DNA from: Ariolimax columbianus
Taxonomy: Eukaryota; Mollusca; Gastropoda; Stylommatophora; Arionidae
Direction: 5' to 3'
DNA: 64,000 nucleotides
NCBI GenBank assembly: GCA_036924085.1
Contig: JAVGWX010000005.1
Span: forward strand, 75,984,547 to 76,048,546
Part shown: one piece after another, positions 46,092 to 56,779 of the stretch
How positions within the stretch are numbered: position 1 is the first letter of the stretch
Layout: each line of letters opens with the position of its first letter
The notes under the pieces: generated by a model
What the model saw: only the letters and a program-made list of their open reading frames with translations
Told to the model about the DNA's origin: nothing
The model's database searches: none
Position numbers and translations under genes: made by a program

Positions 46092-46320
46092 CAGGATTCT
46101 CAAACACTCGACGTTTCGGGTCCTATGTGGCCCGCTAACTGTCGTCTGTGGTGGCTGCAGTAAAATTAATCACATGGTGCGTTACATATCGAAATCGTTT
46201 GAGACTACTGTTTTAAACCATTAAAATCAAAACTGGTGGTTTCCAACCGCTTCCAGATCCTGACCTCTCAAAAGGATACTAAAATTAAGCGAGACCATAG
46301 TTGAGAACCAGATACGACTC
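46092..46320. mobile_element. Possible hAT-like MITEs
   Basis: Terminal words caggattctcaaac (46093) and gtttgagactactg (46198) are imperfect inverted repeats, and ctggtggtttccaac (46232) pairs with agttgagaaccag (46299). Such ends are usual for hAT-type MITEs. I could not find 8-bp target duplications. Confidence 0.3.
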
Positions 46321-46484
46321 AGCAATTTTAAAATGGCATATGGATGGCTAGGGATGTTCACTTTCACCGATGTTATATTGGGAAGTGAACAAACTCAATA
46401 TTAAGAAATGACAAGACTGCATAAACACTGGACACACAGTGGTTCGAAAGATAGCAAACGAAAGCTTATGAGAGAAAACCAGGA

Positions 46485-46740
46485 GGGTCGCCGTGGTCAA
46501 AAGGTAACGCACTCGCCTCTCAAAATGATTACATGAAATGGGGTGGATTCGATTCCCGTAAATTTTAAACGACACTTGGTCTCAAATGAGGTGAGATTAG
46601 AGTGTCTACACGCACAAATTAGCCCCAGTCGTCTTGATGTCTTGCCACTAGCCAAATGTAGTTCGGAATAATAGAGTGAGGTTGATGACCAGCGTAGTAC
46701 CTTCCTCGCTATAATCCAGGTACAGCGCAAGTGATATCAT
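46485..46740 (+). mobile_element. tRNA-derived SINE-like element
   Basis: Head with A-box-like ccgtggtcaaaaggtaacgc and B-box-like ggtggattcgattcccg. The body after 46560 is not shared with the core-type SINEs. Not a functional tRNA: the spacing between boxes is too long. Confidence 0.6.
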
Positions 46741-47009
46741 CAATACAAGACCGAATGATCATGTCGCTATCGTCGGTTGCGTTGGGCAACTAACTTGTTA
46801 AAGAGAGAAAACAGAACAGGTAAAACATGATATTTTATAAAGAAGGTTGGTTTAGATACCCCACATACTGCGAAAATATCAGCAGTGTATCAACAAATAG
46901 TCTCTGCCGTGGAACACTTTGGAAGAGAAAGACAAAGGTCAGTCAAAGAATAAAAGCAGACAATATCTAGAGTCTGATTCCGTAAAATCGGGGAGAAACT
47001 GCAAAGAAT

Positions 47010-47275
47010 AACCAGTGGTTAGGGGAGCTGGATTATCATCTGAGTGGTCCTGGGTTAATTCGCCAGTTGAGGCAAAAATGTTTTCTCAGACCGCAATGGC
47101 ACCATAGTCGACCCAGCCTTAAATGGGTACCGGTTCAATCGGGGAAGTTAGAGCGACGAGGGAGAGGACATGGCGACCGCCTTCATATAGCCGAGCCTTT
47201 GAAATGTGAGATCGGTAACACCTGACACCCCTACGGCAGTAATGCTATGGGTTACTTTACTTTACTATATAGGAC
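47010..47275 (+). mobile_element. tRNA-SINE family B copy
   Basis: Head aaccagtggttaggggagct with a B-box-like cctgggttaattcgcc, then taaatgggtaccggttcaat, and the end tatgggttactttactttac. The same middle (aaatgggtacctggct) and end recur at 51.08, 53.37 and 58.58 kb. Confidence 0.7.
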
Positions 47276-47534
47276 CTGTCTGCTTGAAGAGAGTTGACTG
47301 AAGGCCTATACCACCCTAGGTGATGACCGCGTAGAAAATGTAGATTAGGAAGCTGAAGAAGTAGACAAAGAATAAGAAGAAAAAGAAGAGAGCTGCCCTG
47401 TCCCCCACCAAGCAGTCAATAACTCACTGCGACATTGCCTGTCCTCCACGCGATATTTGGTCTAATAATTTGACTTCATGCGGTCTTGTGTCCATTAATT
47501 GTTAACTTGCTATCTTTGGTACAGTAGCTTGTTA

Positions 47535-47972
47535 ACGTATGGCCCTTGCTTCATTAACTTTACTTCTTTCGGCCCTTGCTTCATTAACTTTACTTCTTTC
47601 GGCCCTTGCTTCATTAACTTTACTTCTTTCGGCCCTTGCTTCATTAACTTTACTTCTTTCGGCCCTTGCTTCATTAACTTTACTTCTTTCGGCCCTTGCT
47701 TCATTAACTTTACTTCTTTCGGCCCTTGCTTCATTAACTTTACTTCTTTCGGCCCTTGCTTCATTAACTTTACTTCTTTCGGCCCTTGCTTTATTAACTT
47801 TACTTCTTTCGGCCCTTGCTTCATTAACTTTACTTCTTTCGGCCCTTGCTTCATTAACTTTACTTCTTTCCTTCCTTACTTCATTAACTTTACTTCTTTC
47901 CTTCCTTGCTTCATTAACTTTACTTCTTATGGCCCCTGCTTCATTAACTTTACTTCTTTCGGCCCTTGCTCT
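47535..47972. repeat. 30-bp minisatellite, almost perfectly uniform
   Basis: About 14-15 units of ggcccttgcttcattaactt plus tacttctttc. The first eleven differ at a single base; the last three carry clustered changes (cttccttact, ttatggcccc). Because 30 is a multiple of three and the unit lacks stops, both strands have long frames; these are not genes. Confidence 0.96.
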
Positions 47973-47999
47973 TATAAAAGCATCGAATAAGGTGTTGTG

Positions 48000-48470
48000 C
48001 TTTTCGGACGAATTATAGACTTTTAATTATTTAGCAGAATACGAAAAGAAACTTTGAACTATTCGGCCTATAACGAATATAGACTGACTGAAACGCATTC
48101 GTTAATAAAAATACGAGTCTAGAATTTCTCTGCCAAAGGATGTCATATATTGCTTAACAACGTGCCGCTGTCAATGCTGAATTTACATACACTTAGATAT
48201 CACTGTGATCATGTGCGGAGAACAGCGTGGGTTTGCCATAACGAGATTCGATTATTGTCACTCAGCACAAACATTTTCTATAGTGAATTTCGAGAACATC
48301 TATGATGAGGTCAGAAAAGGTCTAATGCCCTTCCATACAGGTCGAAGAAGACAACTAAAGAGAGTTCTGAATGAGGCTAGCAACGTCAATGTGTAAAACA
48401 AATTGATACAAATATGACCACTGGATAAGAGCCCCATAATGCTTTTGTGCAGGATTCTTACAGAGTGCTA
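48000..48470. other. Stretch without recognisable gene
   Basis: A 63-codon frame at 48205 shows no domain I recognise. Nothing else seen. Confidence 0.35.
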
Positions 48471-48471
48471 T

Positions 48472-48988
48472 TTGAAGTAGGATCTTTATACTCTGACTGA
48501 AGTGGGCTCTTTATACTCTGACTGAAGTGGGCTCTTTATACTCCCACTGAAGTGGGCTCTTTATACTCCGACTGAAGTGGGCTCTTTATACACCCACTGA
48601 AGTGGGCTCTTTATGCTCCGACTGAAGTGGGCTCTTTATACTCTGACTGAAGTGGGCTCTTTATACTCCCACTGAAGTGGGCTCTTTATACTCCGACTGA
48701 AGTGGGCTCTTTATACACCCACTGAAGTGGGCTCTTTATGCTCCGACTGAAGTGGGCTCTTTATACTCTGACTGAAGTGGGCTCTTTATGCTCCCACTGA
48801 AGTGGGCTCTTTATACTCCGACTGAAGTGGGCTCTTTATACTCCGGCTGAAGTGGGCTCTTTATACTCTGACTGAAGTGGGCTTTTTATACTCCTGCTGA
48901 AGTGAGCTCTTTATACTCCGACTTAAGTGGGCGCTTTATACTCCAACTGAAGTGGGCTCTTTATACTCCGACTAAAGTGGGGAAAAGG
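48472..48988. repeat. 25-bp satellite with a 125-bp higher-order repeat
   Basis: About 20 units of ctgaagtgggctctttatac plus tccga. Five unit types occur in the order A-B-C-D-E, and this block of 125 bp (48516-48640) is repeated exactly at 48641-48765. Right of that the unit order breaks down and single changes accumulate. Confidence 0.95.
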
Positions 48989-49575
48989 GCCAGCAAAAGA
49001 TTCACAGTTCCCTCAGAAACATATTAAGTTGATCTTCAAGGATGATGATGTTTCTCTACTACTGGTGATGAAGACCACTCTCTGTTCATCCGTTTGCAAT
49101 ATGTTCAGTCAGTCGATGAGTTCGAAGGTCACTGTGGAGACTGATGTAGGACTGGAATGACCCCGGGCAGTGTGCACTGGGAATGTACGCCTATTGTGAT
49201 GGCTTCATTTCACTAGATTATAAAGCTAGCAAAGCCTAATCTTCAATACGGTCTGGTTGTTGCATGTGTGTGCATAATTCCAGGAGGAAAAAAACAAACA
49301 TTGGATGTGATCTCAAGGAGAATGTTCATATTTCACGTGTATACTGTTGTCATTGACAGCCTTTGTGTTTAGTGATTGATACAATGATGATGCAAACTGC
49401 TTATTATTTCTAGCCTGACTTTAATTTGTATGTGCTTCAGTTAAGAAGGTGTTTAACCCGTCGATCTAACCTGCAGCAGCAACAAACAATTCAAGACCAG
49501 AAAACTTGTGTTGCAAAGCGGATAGAATTTCTGCAAAAGTCTTCACCAACACAAATGTCTTTCTGCAGGTATCAT
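48989..49575. other. Stretch without recognisable gene
   Basis: No gene or repeat seen. Confidence 0.35.
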
Positions 49576-50245
49576 TGACCAATTATCATGACTTCATAAA
49601 CGCAGACGGATCAGTACTGCGCAGTAGGGCATCAGACTGGGGCTTCTCGGCTAGAGTGAGATGACAGGTCGTTGTCGAGCGCAGTGGGACATACATGTCA
49701 ACAACTTCCATTTTAAGAATGAATAAAGAAACAGTGACTTCAGATCTGAGATTGATATCTGAGACTTCTTTAACAAGGGCAGTCGTCGTGATAGACGCGC
49801 AAGTCGTACTTCCGAAGGTACAGAAGGAATGGTTCAGGTGCGAGAGATTAACAGCTGTTGAGGCATCAAACCTCCAGGGATTGTCATGGATCTTCTGTCA
49901 TGGTCATGCTGGGGTTCAGGGCAGCGAAAGAGCTGACATCATGGCTTCACAAGCTCCCATTATGGCCACGTTAGTGATGGATAGGAATGACATTTTAAAA
50001 TCAATTAATGGCCGGATGTTGAATGACACCGCAATAGATGAAGCAGAAATCCACAGCATGCAATGTTTCGACATTACACGAGGTTAGAGCAGAGTAGGCC
50101 GCATGAGAGGACGGAGCAGGAGAGTGTACAACTAGCGAGCTACAGGGAGAATCAGCATCTAGACCCTGCACCATTTGCTGAGAGAGACTGGCCACCTATG
50201 GCTATACCCAAAGAGCAGTGACATCGTTTCTTAGAAACAGAACAT
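49576..50245 (+). pseudogene. Decayed RNase H domain of a second retroelement family
   Basis: Frame reads NADGSV, SDWGFSARVR, a stop near 49664, then TRAVVVIDAQVVL, LSWIFCHGHAGVQGSERADI and, after more stops, HLLRETGHLWLYP. These are the RNase H motifs DGS, the glutamate-containing helix (now MNKETVTSDL), the third aspartate (VIDAQ) and the HAGV...ERAD end. The family differs from the GAA-tailed LINE (GHAGV instead of SHCNI). Stops at 49664 and 50084 and later show it is dead. RT sequence is not found next to it. Confidence 0.75.
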
Positions 50246-50960
50246 AACATTTGCGAGGTCCGTGTTACATTAGCAAGTCTCCATTCAGTCCTCTTGAAGA
50301 TTGGTTTGAGGTCACTGTCAAAGATGCACTAGACATACATTGAGATTTGCGTATGCATGTGCTGTCCTGGCTGCACAGGACAAATCTTTGGGTTGTCCTA
50401 GACGCAACACATTTCCTTCATTGCGGTTAAATGTCCTCAAACATGCCCTTGTTAGGCCCTCAACCTGGTTTCTGTCTTAGATTCCTTGTCTGATTGATGG
50501 GAGAGACGGTAAGATATTCATACACAAAGGTAAGACGCCTCGACATAACAGGGCAAATTCCCACTACCCCTTCCCGATTCCAGATTCGAACATGTACACA
50601 GTGGGGAGGGGGAGGCATAAACTCATTCATCAGCCAGGACATCAGACCTTGGCCCGCGCGAGACTGCGCGTCTCGTGACATCCGATTGGCCGGTCACGAG
50701 CCAGTGTTACACACACTACCAGGATACTCTAGCCTACGTGAGCAGACAGTTGGCTTGATGTATTCTGACTTGGTTGTGGAGTACTGGTATTAAGTGATAC
50801 AACTTATCTTACCTTCACTCATCCAGCCAGGTGTACCCTCCACAATTACCGCCACCTGGATAATATCCACAGCGTCACATTCTTTCAAAGGATACGATAA
50901 ACCAGTGGATTTCAGCAATTTGTCCAGAACCTTGTAAGTAGTTAACATTGTTTAATATCT
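50246..50960. other. Stretch without recognisable gene
   Basis: A 99-codon frame at 50494-50793 overlaps an antisense frame of similar length and shows no domain. I do not call a gene. Confidence 0.35.
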
Positions 50961-51215
50961 TATATAATTTCGGACCAGCTGAGTGGTAGAGCGGTGGAGC
51001 GAATACTTCTCATGGTAAAGGTAACGGGTTAACCACGTTATCTAAAATTTAAAAATCTACATATTGTACTCACTTAGCTCTAAATGGGTACCTGGCTTAG
51101 TGAAAGAGGAAAGAAAGACAGCGAGGAAGGGAACTGGCCACCCAATCTCATAAAACGGTGAGACTTTGTGCATTGAAGCCTATTATAAGCACTTCATCCC
51201 TGACAGCTTTATATG
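50961..51215 (+). mobile_element. tRNA-SINE family B copy
   Basis: Head gctgagtggtagagcggtgg (A-box-like), then taaatgggtacctggcttag and the end catccctgacagctttatat. The B box is degenerate (taacgggttaaccacg). Confidence 0.75.
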
Positions 51216-51399
51216 CTGTGCGACTCATATATAATCAGTGCTGGATTAAGATTGTGAAGTCCCCTTGGTTACACATACTGCTAGGCCGCTGGACTGACTA
51301 CACATACTTCGGGGACCCTGGACTACATATACTGCGAGGTCCCCCAGAAATATCTTCACAATCAATTTGAATAACGAAACTGCAGAAAATATATATTTT

Positions 51400-51840
51400 G
51401 TAGACGATCATTTATGGGCAGTTTAACCACATCCGGACAATTTTTTTCGGAAGTGTAGCCATACACGGACAACTTTATGGAAAGTTTAACCACACACGGA
51501 CAACTTTTTTGGCACTCTAACCACACACGAACAACTTTATGGACAGTGTAACTACACACGGACAACTTTATGGACAGTGTAACTACACACGGACATCTTT
51601 TTTGGAAAGTTTAACCACACACGGACAACGTAATGGAAAATATAACCACACAGGGGCAACTTTATGGGCACTTAAACCACACACGGACAACTTTATGTAC
51701 AGTGTAACAACACGCGGGCAACTTTATTGCAGATTTAACCACACACGGAAAGTGTAACAACACGGGGACAACTTGATGAACAGTTTATTCACATACGAAC
51801 AACTTTATTGACAGTAACCACAAACGAACAATTTGGCAGA
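51400..51840. repeat. 31-bp minisatellite
   Basis: About 14 variable units of taaccacacacggacaactt plus tatggacagtg. Confidence 0.9.
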
Positions 51841-52140
51841 GATGAACAGACACATATCTTCATATTCAAAACAACACATTACGCAGACCCAAAGCACATC
51901 TTCGCAGAATGAGACTTAGAGACGCCGTCACTTGGTATTGTGAAGCACAAAATCAAAAAGCAGAGACTATCCAACAGGACTGTCCTACTTATGAAGATTA
52001 AATAGAGCATGTCTGGTAGGAAGAAGTGATCATGCTCGAAAAGCTGTGGGGGACCGGCGAAGTCCTGAAACGCAGTCTACTTCGTAAATCTCACAGGAAT
52101 TGAAGCACATCATCAGATGATGATCGAAGAAGAAGAAGAA
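51841..52140 (+). mobile_element. Diverged GAA-tailed LINE 3' end
   Basis: In two frames it reads HLRRMRLRDAV, IQQDCPTYED and MLEKLWGTGEVLKR, aligning with the knuckle region of the RNase H LINEs (LQNCPTYED, LYGSVDSLR). It ends atgatgatcgaagaagaagaag at 52118-52140. The cysteines of the CxC pair are lost. It is a sister family of the 1.8-kb LINE. Confidence 0.7.
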
Positions 52141-52494
52141 GGAGAAGAAGGCACCAGAACTCGCAGAAAATTTTTGGAACGTCTTATTGCAAGTAGGGAC
52201 CATTTCATAGACCCTTTAAACATGACATTTAAGCTTGTGTTCTTTCCATTTTGTAAAGTACTCTGTCAAACTCGATTTTCCTGTTGTGCTGCGGTTTGCC
52301 AGAAATAAGGTCCGTTCTATTTTCTTGTTACACATACGTGTATTTCAGTGTGTCACTGTGTAGACAAAATGGTGATTGTCTGTTGTGTGCTATCCACCGG
52401 ACGACACGCTTAGTTGGAAGAGATGTTCTACACTTCCCTTGGATATAGATTTTACGTTCATGATAATTACAGGGCCGATAATGGAGCGGGGAAT

Positions 52495-53032
52495 TAGCTG
52501 ATAGCAGCCAGCGACTCATAGTTGTCTTCTTGCTTCAGGGTCAGCGATCCATATTTGGTTGTTTGCCCCAAGGCCAGTTAACCATAGTTGTTTGCTTGCC
52601 TTAGGGTCAGCGACCCATAATTGTGTTGTTTGCCCTAGGGCCAGTTAACCATAGTTGTTTGCTTGCGTTAGGGTCAACGAGCTATAGCTGTTTACTTGCG
52701 TTAGGGTCAGCGACCCAGAATTGTGTTGTTTGTGTTAAGGTCAGCGACCCATAGTTGGTTGTTGCGTTAAGGTCATTGACCCATTGTTGGCTGCTTGCGT
52801 TCGGGTCAGCGACCCATGGCTGACCAAGACCTTTATTTCGTCCTAGTGGTGGTATTGTAAACAGATTGCAACCATACAGTCTGACTAAGAGAATATTAAT
52901 CTAAGAGGGGAGGCAATCACCGTCCCAAAATGTCATGCTAAACCGGATGTATTGGGCTGAAAAGTGCAGATATCGCAGCCTCACTGTAAACTACGACACA
53001 CCGCCACAATCACATTTCCAGAAGAAGAAGAG
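52495..53032 (+). mobile_element. SINE-A relative with head expanded into a variable tandem array
   Basis: The head word gggtcagcgacccatagttg is repeated about eight times with variable spacers (ttgtttgcttgcgttagggt) from 52500 to 52830. Then come a spacer, a degenerate core (tgctaaaccggatgtattgg, 52958) and a short GAA tail (agaagaagaag, 53020). Confidence 0.65.
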
Positions 53033-53289
53033 TTGCATTTAAAAAAACCAGACATTATTGTATTGATTTCATCATTCATTGAAATCTCTAGATGAGATGT
53101 ATAGTGCTGAGGCATATAAGCATATTGCTTCTACAGTAATCGCGCAGTGATCACTCTAGCTTTATCTTTTCGGCTTTAAATAGCCCAGTCCTTCCTTAGA
53201 TTCAAGGTCGGGCGTTCCTGATTGTGATACATGTACTCTGGCTCCTTGACCATTCTCTGCTCAAAAATAGAACCATTCTACTAATTTTC

Positions 53290-53495
53290 AAACAAGTTAT
53301 ATTCTGAAATGTAAAGATACGGGGTTCAAGTCCCGCTATCGGGAGCTCTACTCTACCTAACTGTAAATGGGTACCTGGCTGACGGCTTTGGAAGGAAACT
53401 GGCATCCCCACCTCACTAAGTGGCGTCTTAGTCAACGAAGTCTATAACACTTCATCCACGACAGCAGTGCCTGCAATGAGACTATCTTTACCTTT
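53290..53495 (+). mobile_element. tRNA-SINE family B copy
   Basis: B-box-like ggggttcaagtcccgctatc at 53324, aaatgggtacctggctgacg at 53365, and the end acttcatccacgacagcagt. The 5' A-box part is degraded. Confidence 0.75.
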
Positions 53496-53838
53496 TTTTT
53501 ACTATCAGTCATAAGAAATTATTCTGGAACATGGCTTGCCGTTAAGAACATAATATCTAGACCGTTGATCTATATCACTAGATGTACGCGTCACATATCT
53601 CGTTTAAAGATGACTACAATTTGTAGTGCCTCAGCTTCGGATGATTTATTCTAGATGTAATAAAATCTCACAAATGTCTGACAAGGAACGTAATAACAGT
53701 AAATATAGATAGTGTTTAGGAAGTAAGAGTTCTTATTGAATGAACCCACCCCCACTGAGTAAGTTTAACTCTTTTGTGCGTTCGAAAAAAGGCGTTAAAT
53801 GGCGGGTTGAAGTAGCTATCCTCACATCCCGTGCGTGC
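53496..53838. other. Stretch without recognisable gene
   Basis: AT-rich; nothing recognised. Confidence 0.35.
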
Positions 53839-54062
53839 TAATTAAAGCTGGATAACCGTCATCCTGGCGGTTGTGCTACGCTCGGCGTCATCTGCGTTTT
53901 GCTCACTACTATGGGAATCACGTCGATCTACATTTCGTCAGCCAAACTGCCTTGAAAACAGCCTGTTTCTATGGAACGCTAAATGGAAAAGAGATACTGG
54001 TCTTGGTCAGTGAATTTTGATTAGTTTCTTGCGCCTGGCCCTACTAGGGTTTCAGTTCTCTA
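53839..54062 (+). repeat. Dispersed repeat R3, copy 4
   Basis: Contains tcacatcccgtgcgtgct, tcatcctggcggttgtgcta, ctactatgggaatcacgtcg, cttgaaaacagcctgtttct and ctggtcttggtcagtg, matching copy 3 in inverted orientation and, more weakly, copies 1 and 2. Confidence 0.7.
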
Positions 54063-54648
54063 AGAAAGAGAAAATACATGTGGGGATTTGTTAATCTCAG
54101 AAAAAAACCGAGCCGGACAACAGAACCACACGATCTTAAATTAGATCCTGCGGCTGAAGCGGGCTTGCCGAAGGTTAATATGCAATGAAGACAGGACAAC
54201 TTGAATCGTGAAGTGACAAAAATGTAAATAAGTATTGGCAGTCACCATTTTCTACCGTTTCTCTGAAGGGGAGCTCACTCCTACATAAACAATACATGTT
54301 TGGTTATTTTGTTGGGTATTTTCTTGAGGGTATGTCTCATCCGTCTCTACTTTCTCTCCCTGATCTTCATCTGTATTGATTTTGTTGTATGTTAGTCACA
54401 TATGTTTGTTAGTCACATATGTTTGTTATTACTTCTGGACATCTTAACAACAGCTATGAGACAGGGACATCTGTTGGTAAAGGTCTTCTGCGACACTGTT
54501 AGTGACACAGCAGGTACGCCATGCATTCATTAGGTTTGAGTCATCTGTTGGTAAAGGTATACAGTCTGAACAAGATGCTCTTAGCTGCATGCCATGATTA
54601 GGGGCCACATAGTAAGACGTCATTGGCATTGTCTACTTTAACCTTACG
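54063..54648. other. Stretch without recognisable gene
   Basis: A short duplicated word (catctgttggtaaaggt at 54469 and 54542) is noted; otherwise nothing. Presumably intronic to the receptor gene. Confidence 0.35.
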
Positions 54649-54649
54649 C

Positions 54650-55297
54650 CTTATCACAGCCTACTCCAACCCTCTCAGTTATCACAGCCTACTCCAACCC
54701 TCTCAGTTATCACAGCCTACTCCAACCCTCCCAGTTATCACAGCCTACTCCAACCCTCTCAGTTATCACAGCCTACTCCAACCCTCTCAGTTATCACAGC
54801 CTACTCCAACCCTCCCAGTTATCACAGCCAACTCCAACCCTCTCAGTTATCACAGCCTACTCCAACCCTCTCAGTTATCACAGCCTACTCCAACCCTCCC
54901 AGTTATCACAGCCCAACCCTCCCAGTTATCACAGCCTACTCCAACCCTCCCAGTTATCACAGCCTACTCCAACCCTCCCAGTTATCACAGCCTACTCCAA
55001 CCCTCCCAGTTATCACAGCCTACTCCAACCCTCTGTTATCACAGCCTACTCCAACCCTCTCAGTTATCACAGCCTACTCCAACCCTCCCTGTTATCACAG
55101 CCTACTCCAACCCTCCCAGTTATCACAGCCTACTCCAACCCTCTCAGTTATCACAGCCTACTTCAACCCTCTCAGTTATCACAGCCTACTCCAACCCTCC
55201 CAGTTATCACAGCCTACTCCAACCCTCTGTTATCACAGCCTACTCCAACCCTCTCAGTTATCACAGCCTACTCCAACCCTCCCTGTTATCACAGCCC
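54650..55297. repeat. 28-bp minisatellite in the receptor intron
   Basis: About 23 units of cagcctactccaaccctctc plus agttatca. Some units are shortened (missing the cctactcc or ctcag part). It ends about 170 bp before the receptor exon. Confidence 0.94.
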
Positions 55298-55448
55298 ACA
55301 TATAAGAAGCCAAATATAAAAAGTCAAAGATATGGAGCCAAATAGAGGAAGCCAAAATTTGCAGCCAATTATAAGAATCAAAATATATCAAACTAAACAT
55401 ATCGTCAGTTAAAAGAAGTCAAAGAGCCATCATGGACTGACATAAAAC

Positions 55449-55469
55449 CTTCTCTATCTCTATTTTCAG
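55449..55469 (+). promoter_or_regulatory. Splice acceptor of the receptor exon
   Basis: The sequence cttctctatctctattttcag is a strong polypyrimidine tract ending in AG at 55468-55469. A second in-frame CAG at 55476-55478 could serve as an alternative acceptor and would remove three residues. Confidence 0.85.
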
Positions 55470-56718
55470 CCTTGTCAGCGGGTTCACTTGATACTGATGG
55501 AGGTGCTACATCGCCCCGGCCTGCTGTACGTTCCCCAGCCAGTGTCCATGTACCCCCCTGGCATGTCAAGCATGTACACAGCTCCAGTCGACCTCTATTC
55601 TTGTTACCCCTTCCAGGCCAACACTCCATCCCGAACTCCAACACCTGAACGCCATAACAACGCTTATTCTCATCACAGGTACACCATGGACATACCTAGT
55701 CACGCTACAACTTTACATTCTGTTCTCAGAGGAGACATACCCCCAGCATACACTCATCTTACCACACAATCGTCGACAACATCCTCACATCACGTATCCC
55801 AATCTTCGAAATCACATTCAATAGCTAACCAAAACTTTTCGATGGACTCTGACTATTTCCATCCATCCGTGTCCCCGTGTCATAGCGTTCACAGCTCTAT
55901 CAGCTGTAGCCCTAGGCCTTCATCTCACGAGTCTCACACATCCCAAGAGTCATTATCAGACCTACAGACAGAACCCATGGACCTCAGTTACAAAAAGGCA
56001 TCCCGAAAGAGATCCGCGGTGTCAGCCTTCCTTGAAGTTCCAACCACCAAGATCACGTCACCATTACTCTCGGCATCTCTCCCTGCCAAGTTCAGCACAT
56101 CCCGACCCTCATCTTCAGATTTTTTATCCTCATATCCCTCGTCGTCTATGCATAGACTCCCTCCCAGCCCAGGAGAGAGTCAGAACGGGGAGTTCTCTTT
56201 ACTTCGGAACCTCCTCAGCGTCGGAAAGAACCACAACACGTCCACAAACTCTGGAGCCATGAGCTATTCCACACCAAATCTAACTTCCGACAGAATTTGT
56301 GACTCCCCAGCTTCAGACTCATATTCTAGAACCCACGTTACCGGAAGCACCAAAGTGCAACTCGCAAAGAAGAATTTGCTTCCAGTAAGTGCTCGAGTCT
56401 CTGACTGGTTAGTCAAGATAGTACAGTTTGCCAGGTCAATCCCAGAATTCTCAACACTCTCACATGATGACAAGCTTACACTCATTCTCAATTCGTGGAC
56501 TCGAATCATGCTGCTCTACATGGCAGAAAGCAACTTCCAATTTGCTGTAACACCGACACCGTCAGTAGACACGCCATTTGGGGATTCGGCCCTGTCACAG
56601 GAAGAGCCTACAATGAAGGCAGTGGAAGGTTTACAGACTTTCATCAAGAAGTGTCAGCAAATGGCTGTAGATGTCAAGGAATACGAGTTTTTCCGTATGT
56701 TGGTGCTGTTCAATTCTG
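55470..56718 (+). CDS. Nuclear hormone receptor, internal exon: hinge and start of ligand-binding domain (NR2-like)
   Basis: A 1,249-bp exon is open from its acceptor to a strong donor. Residues 1-290 are rich in Ser, Thr and Pro, contain a PMDLSYKK patch, and look like a long disordered hinge. From about residue 305 the ligand-binding domain begins. LVKIVQFARSIPEF (313-327) and LSHDDKLTLILNSW (330-343) fit the helix 3-5 signature of nuclear receptors, and the tail VDVKEYEFFRMLVLFNS fits the helix 7-8 region. The signature best resembles the NR2 group (tailless/PNR/dissatisfaction or COUP type), where the corresponding text is an EY...LKAIVLF pattern. Such proteins act in the nucleus as ligand- or coregulator-dependent transcription factors. 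The DNA-binding domain and the AF-2 helix are not in this exon. The next exon must supply two bases of the split codon. Subgroup assignment is tentative. Confidence 0.88.
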
Positions 56719-56726
56719 GTAAGTGG
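56719..56726 (+). promoter_or_regulatory. Splice donor of the receptor exon
   Basis: The sequence tctg|gtaagtgg closely matches the donor consensus. It falls inside the LVLFNS block after one base of a codon, so reading through it into the stop at 56742 is unlikely to be the main product. Confidence 0.85.
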
Positions 56727-56779
56727 ATAACTTTTTGTTTGTAATATAGGTTGTCAGATAACTATCAGTCTATGTGTCT

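Noticed and set aside
47499..48018. Three long frames on both strands (114-163 codons)
   Set aside because: Produced by a 30-bp repeat unit without stops; no flanking coding sequence.
53300..53360. tRNA gene suggested by ggttcaagtcccgc
   Set aside because: Only the B-box region is good; the SINE family B body (aaatgggtacctggct) follows, and the same arrangement recurs at 47.0, 51.0 and 58.5 kb.
54623..55345. 240-codon Ser/Pro/Gln frame just before the receptor exon
   Set aside because: Encoded by the 28-bp satellite; it ends before the splice acceptor and is not in frame with it through any splice signal I can see.
56719..56744. Receptor ending at the stop at 56742
   Set aside because: A near-consensus splice donor interrupts the ligand-binding domain at a place where the family continues; the codons after it (KWITFCL) do not fit the fold.
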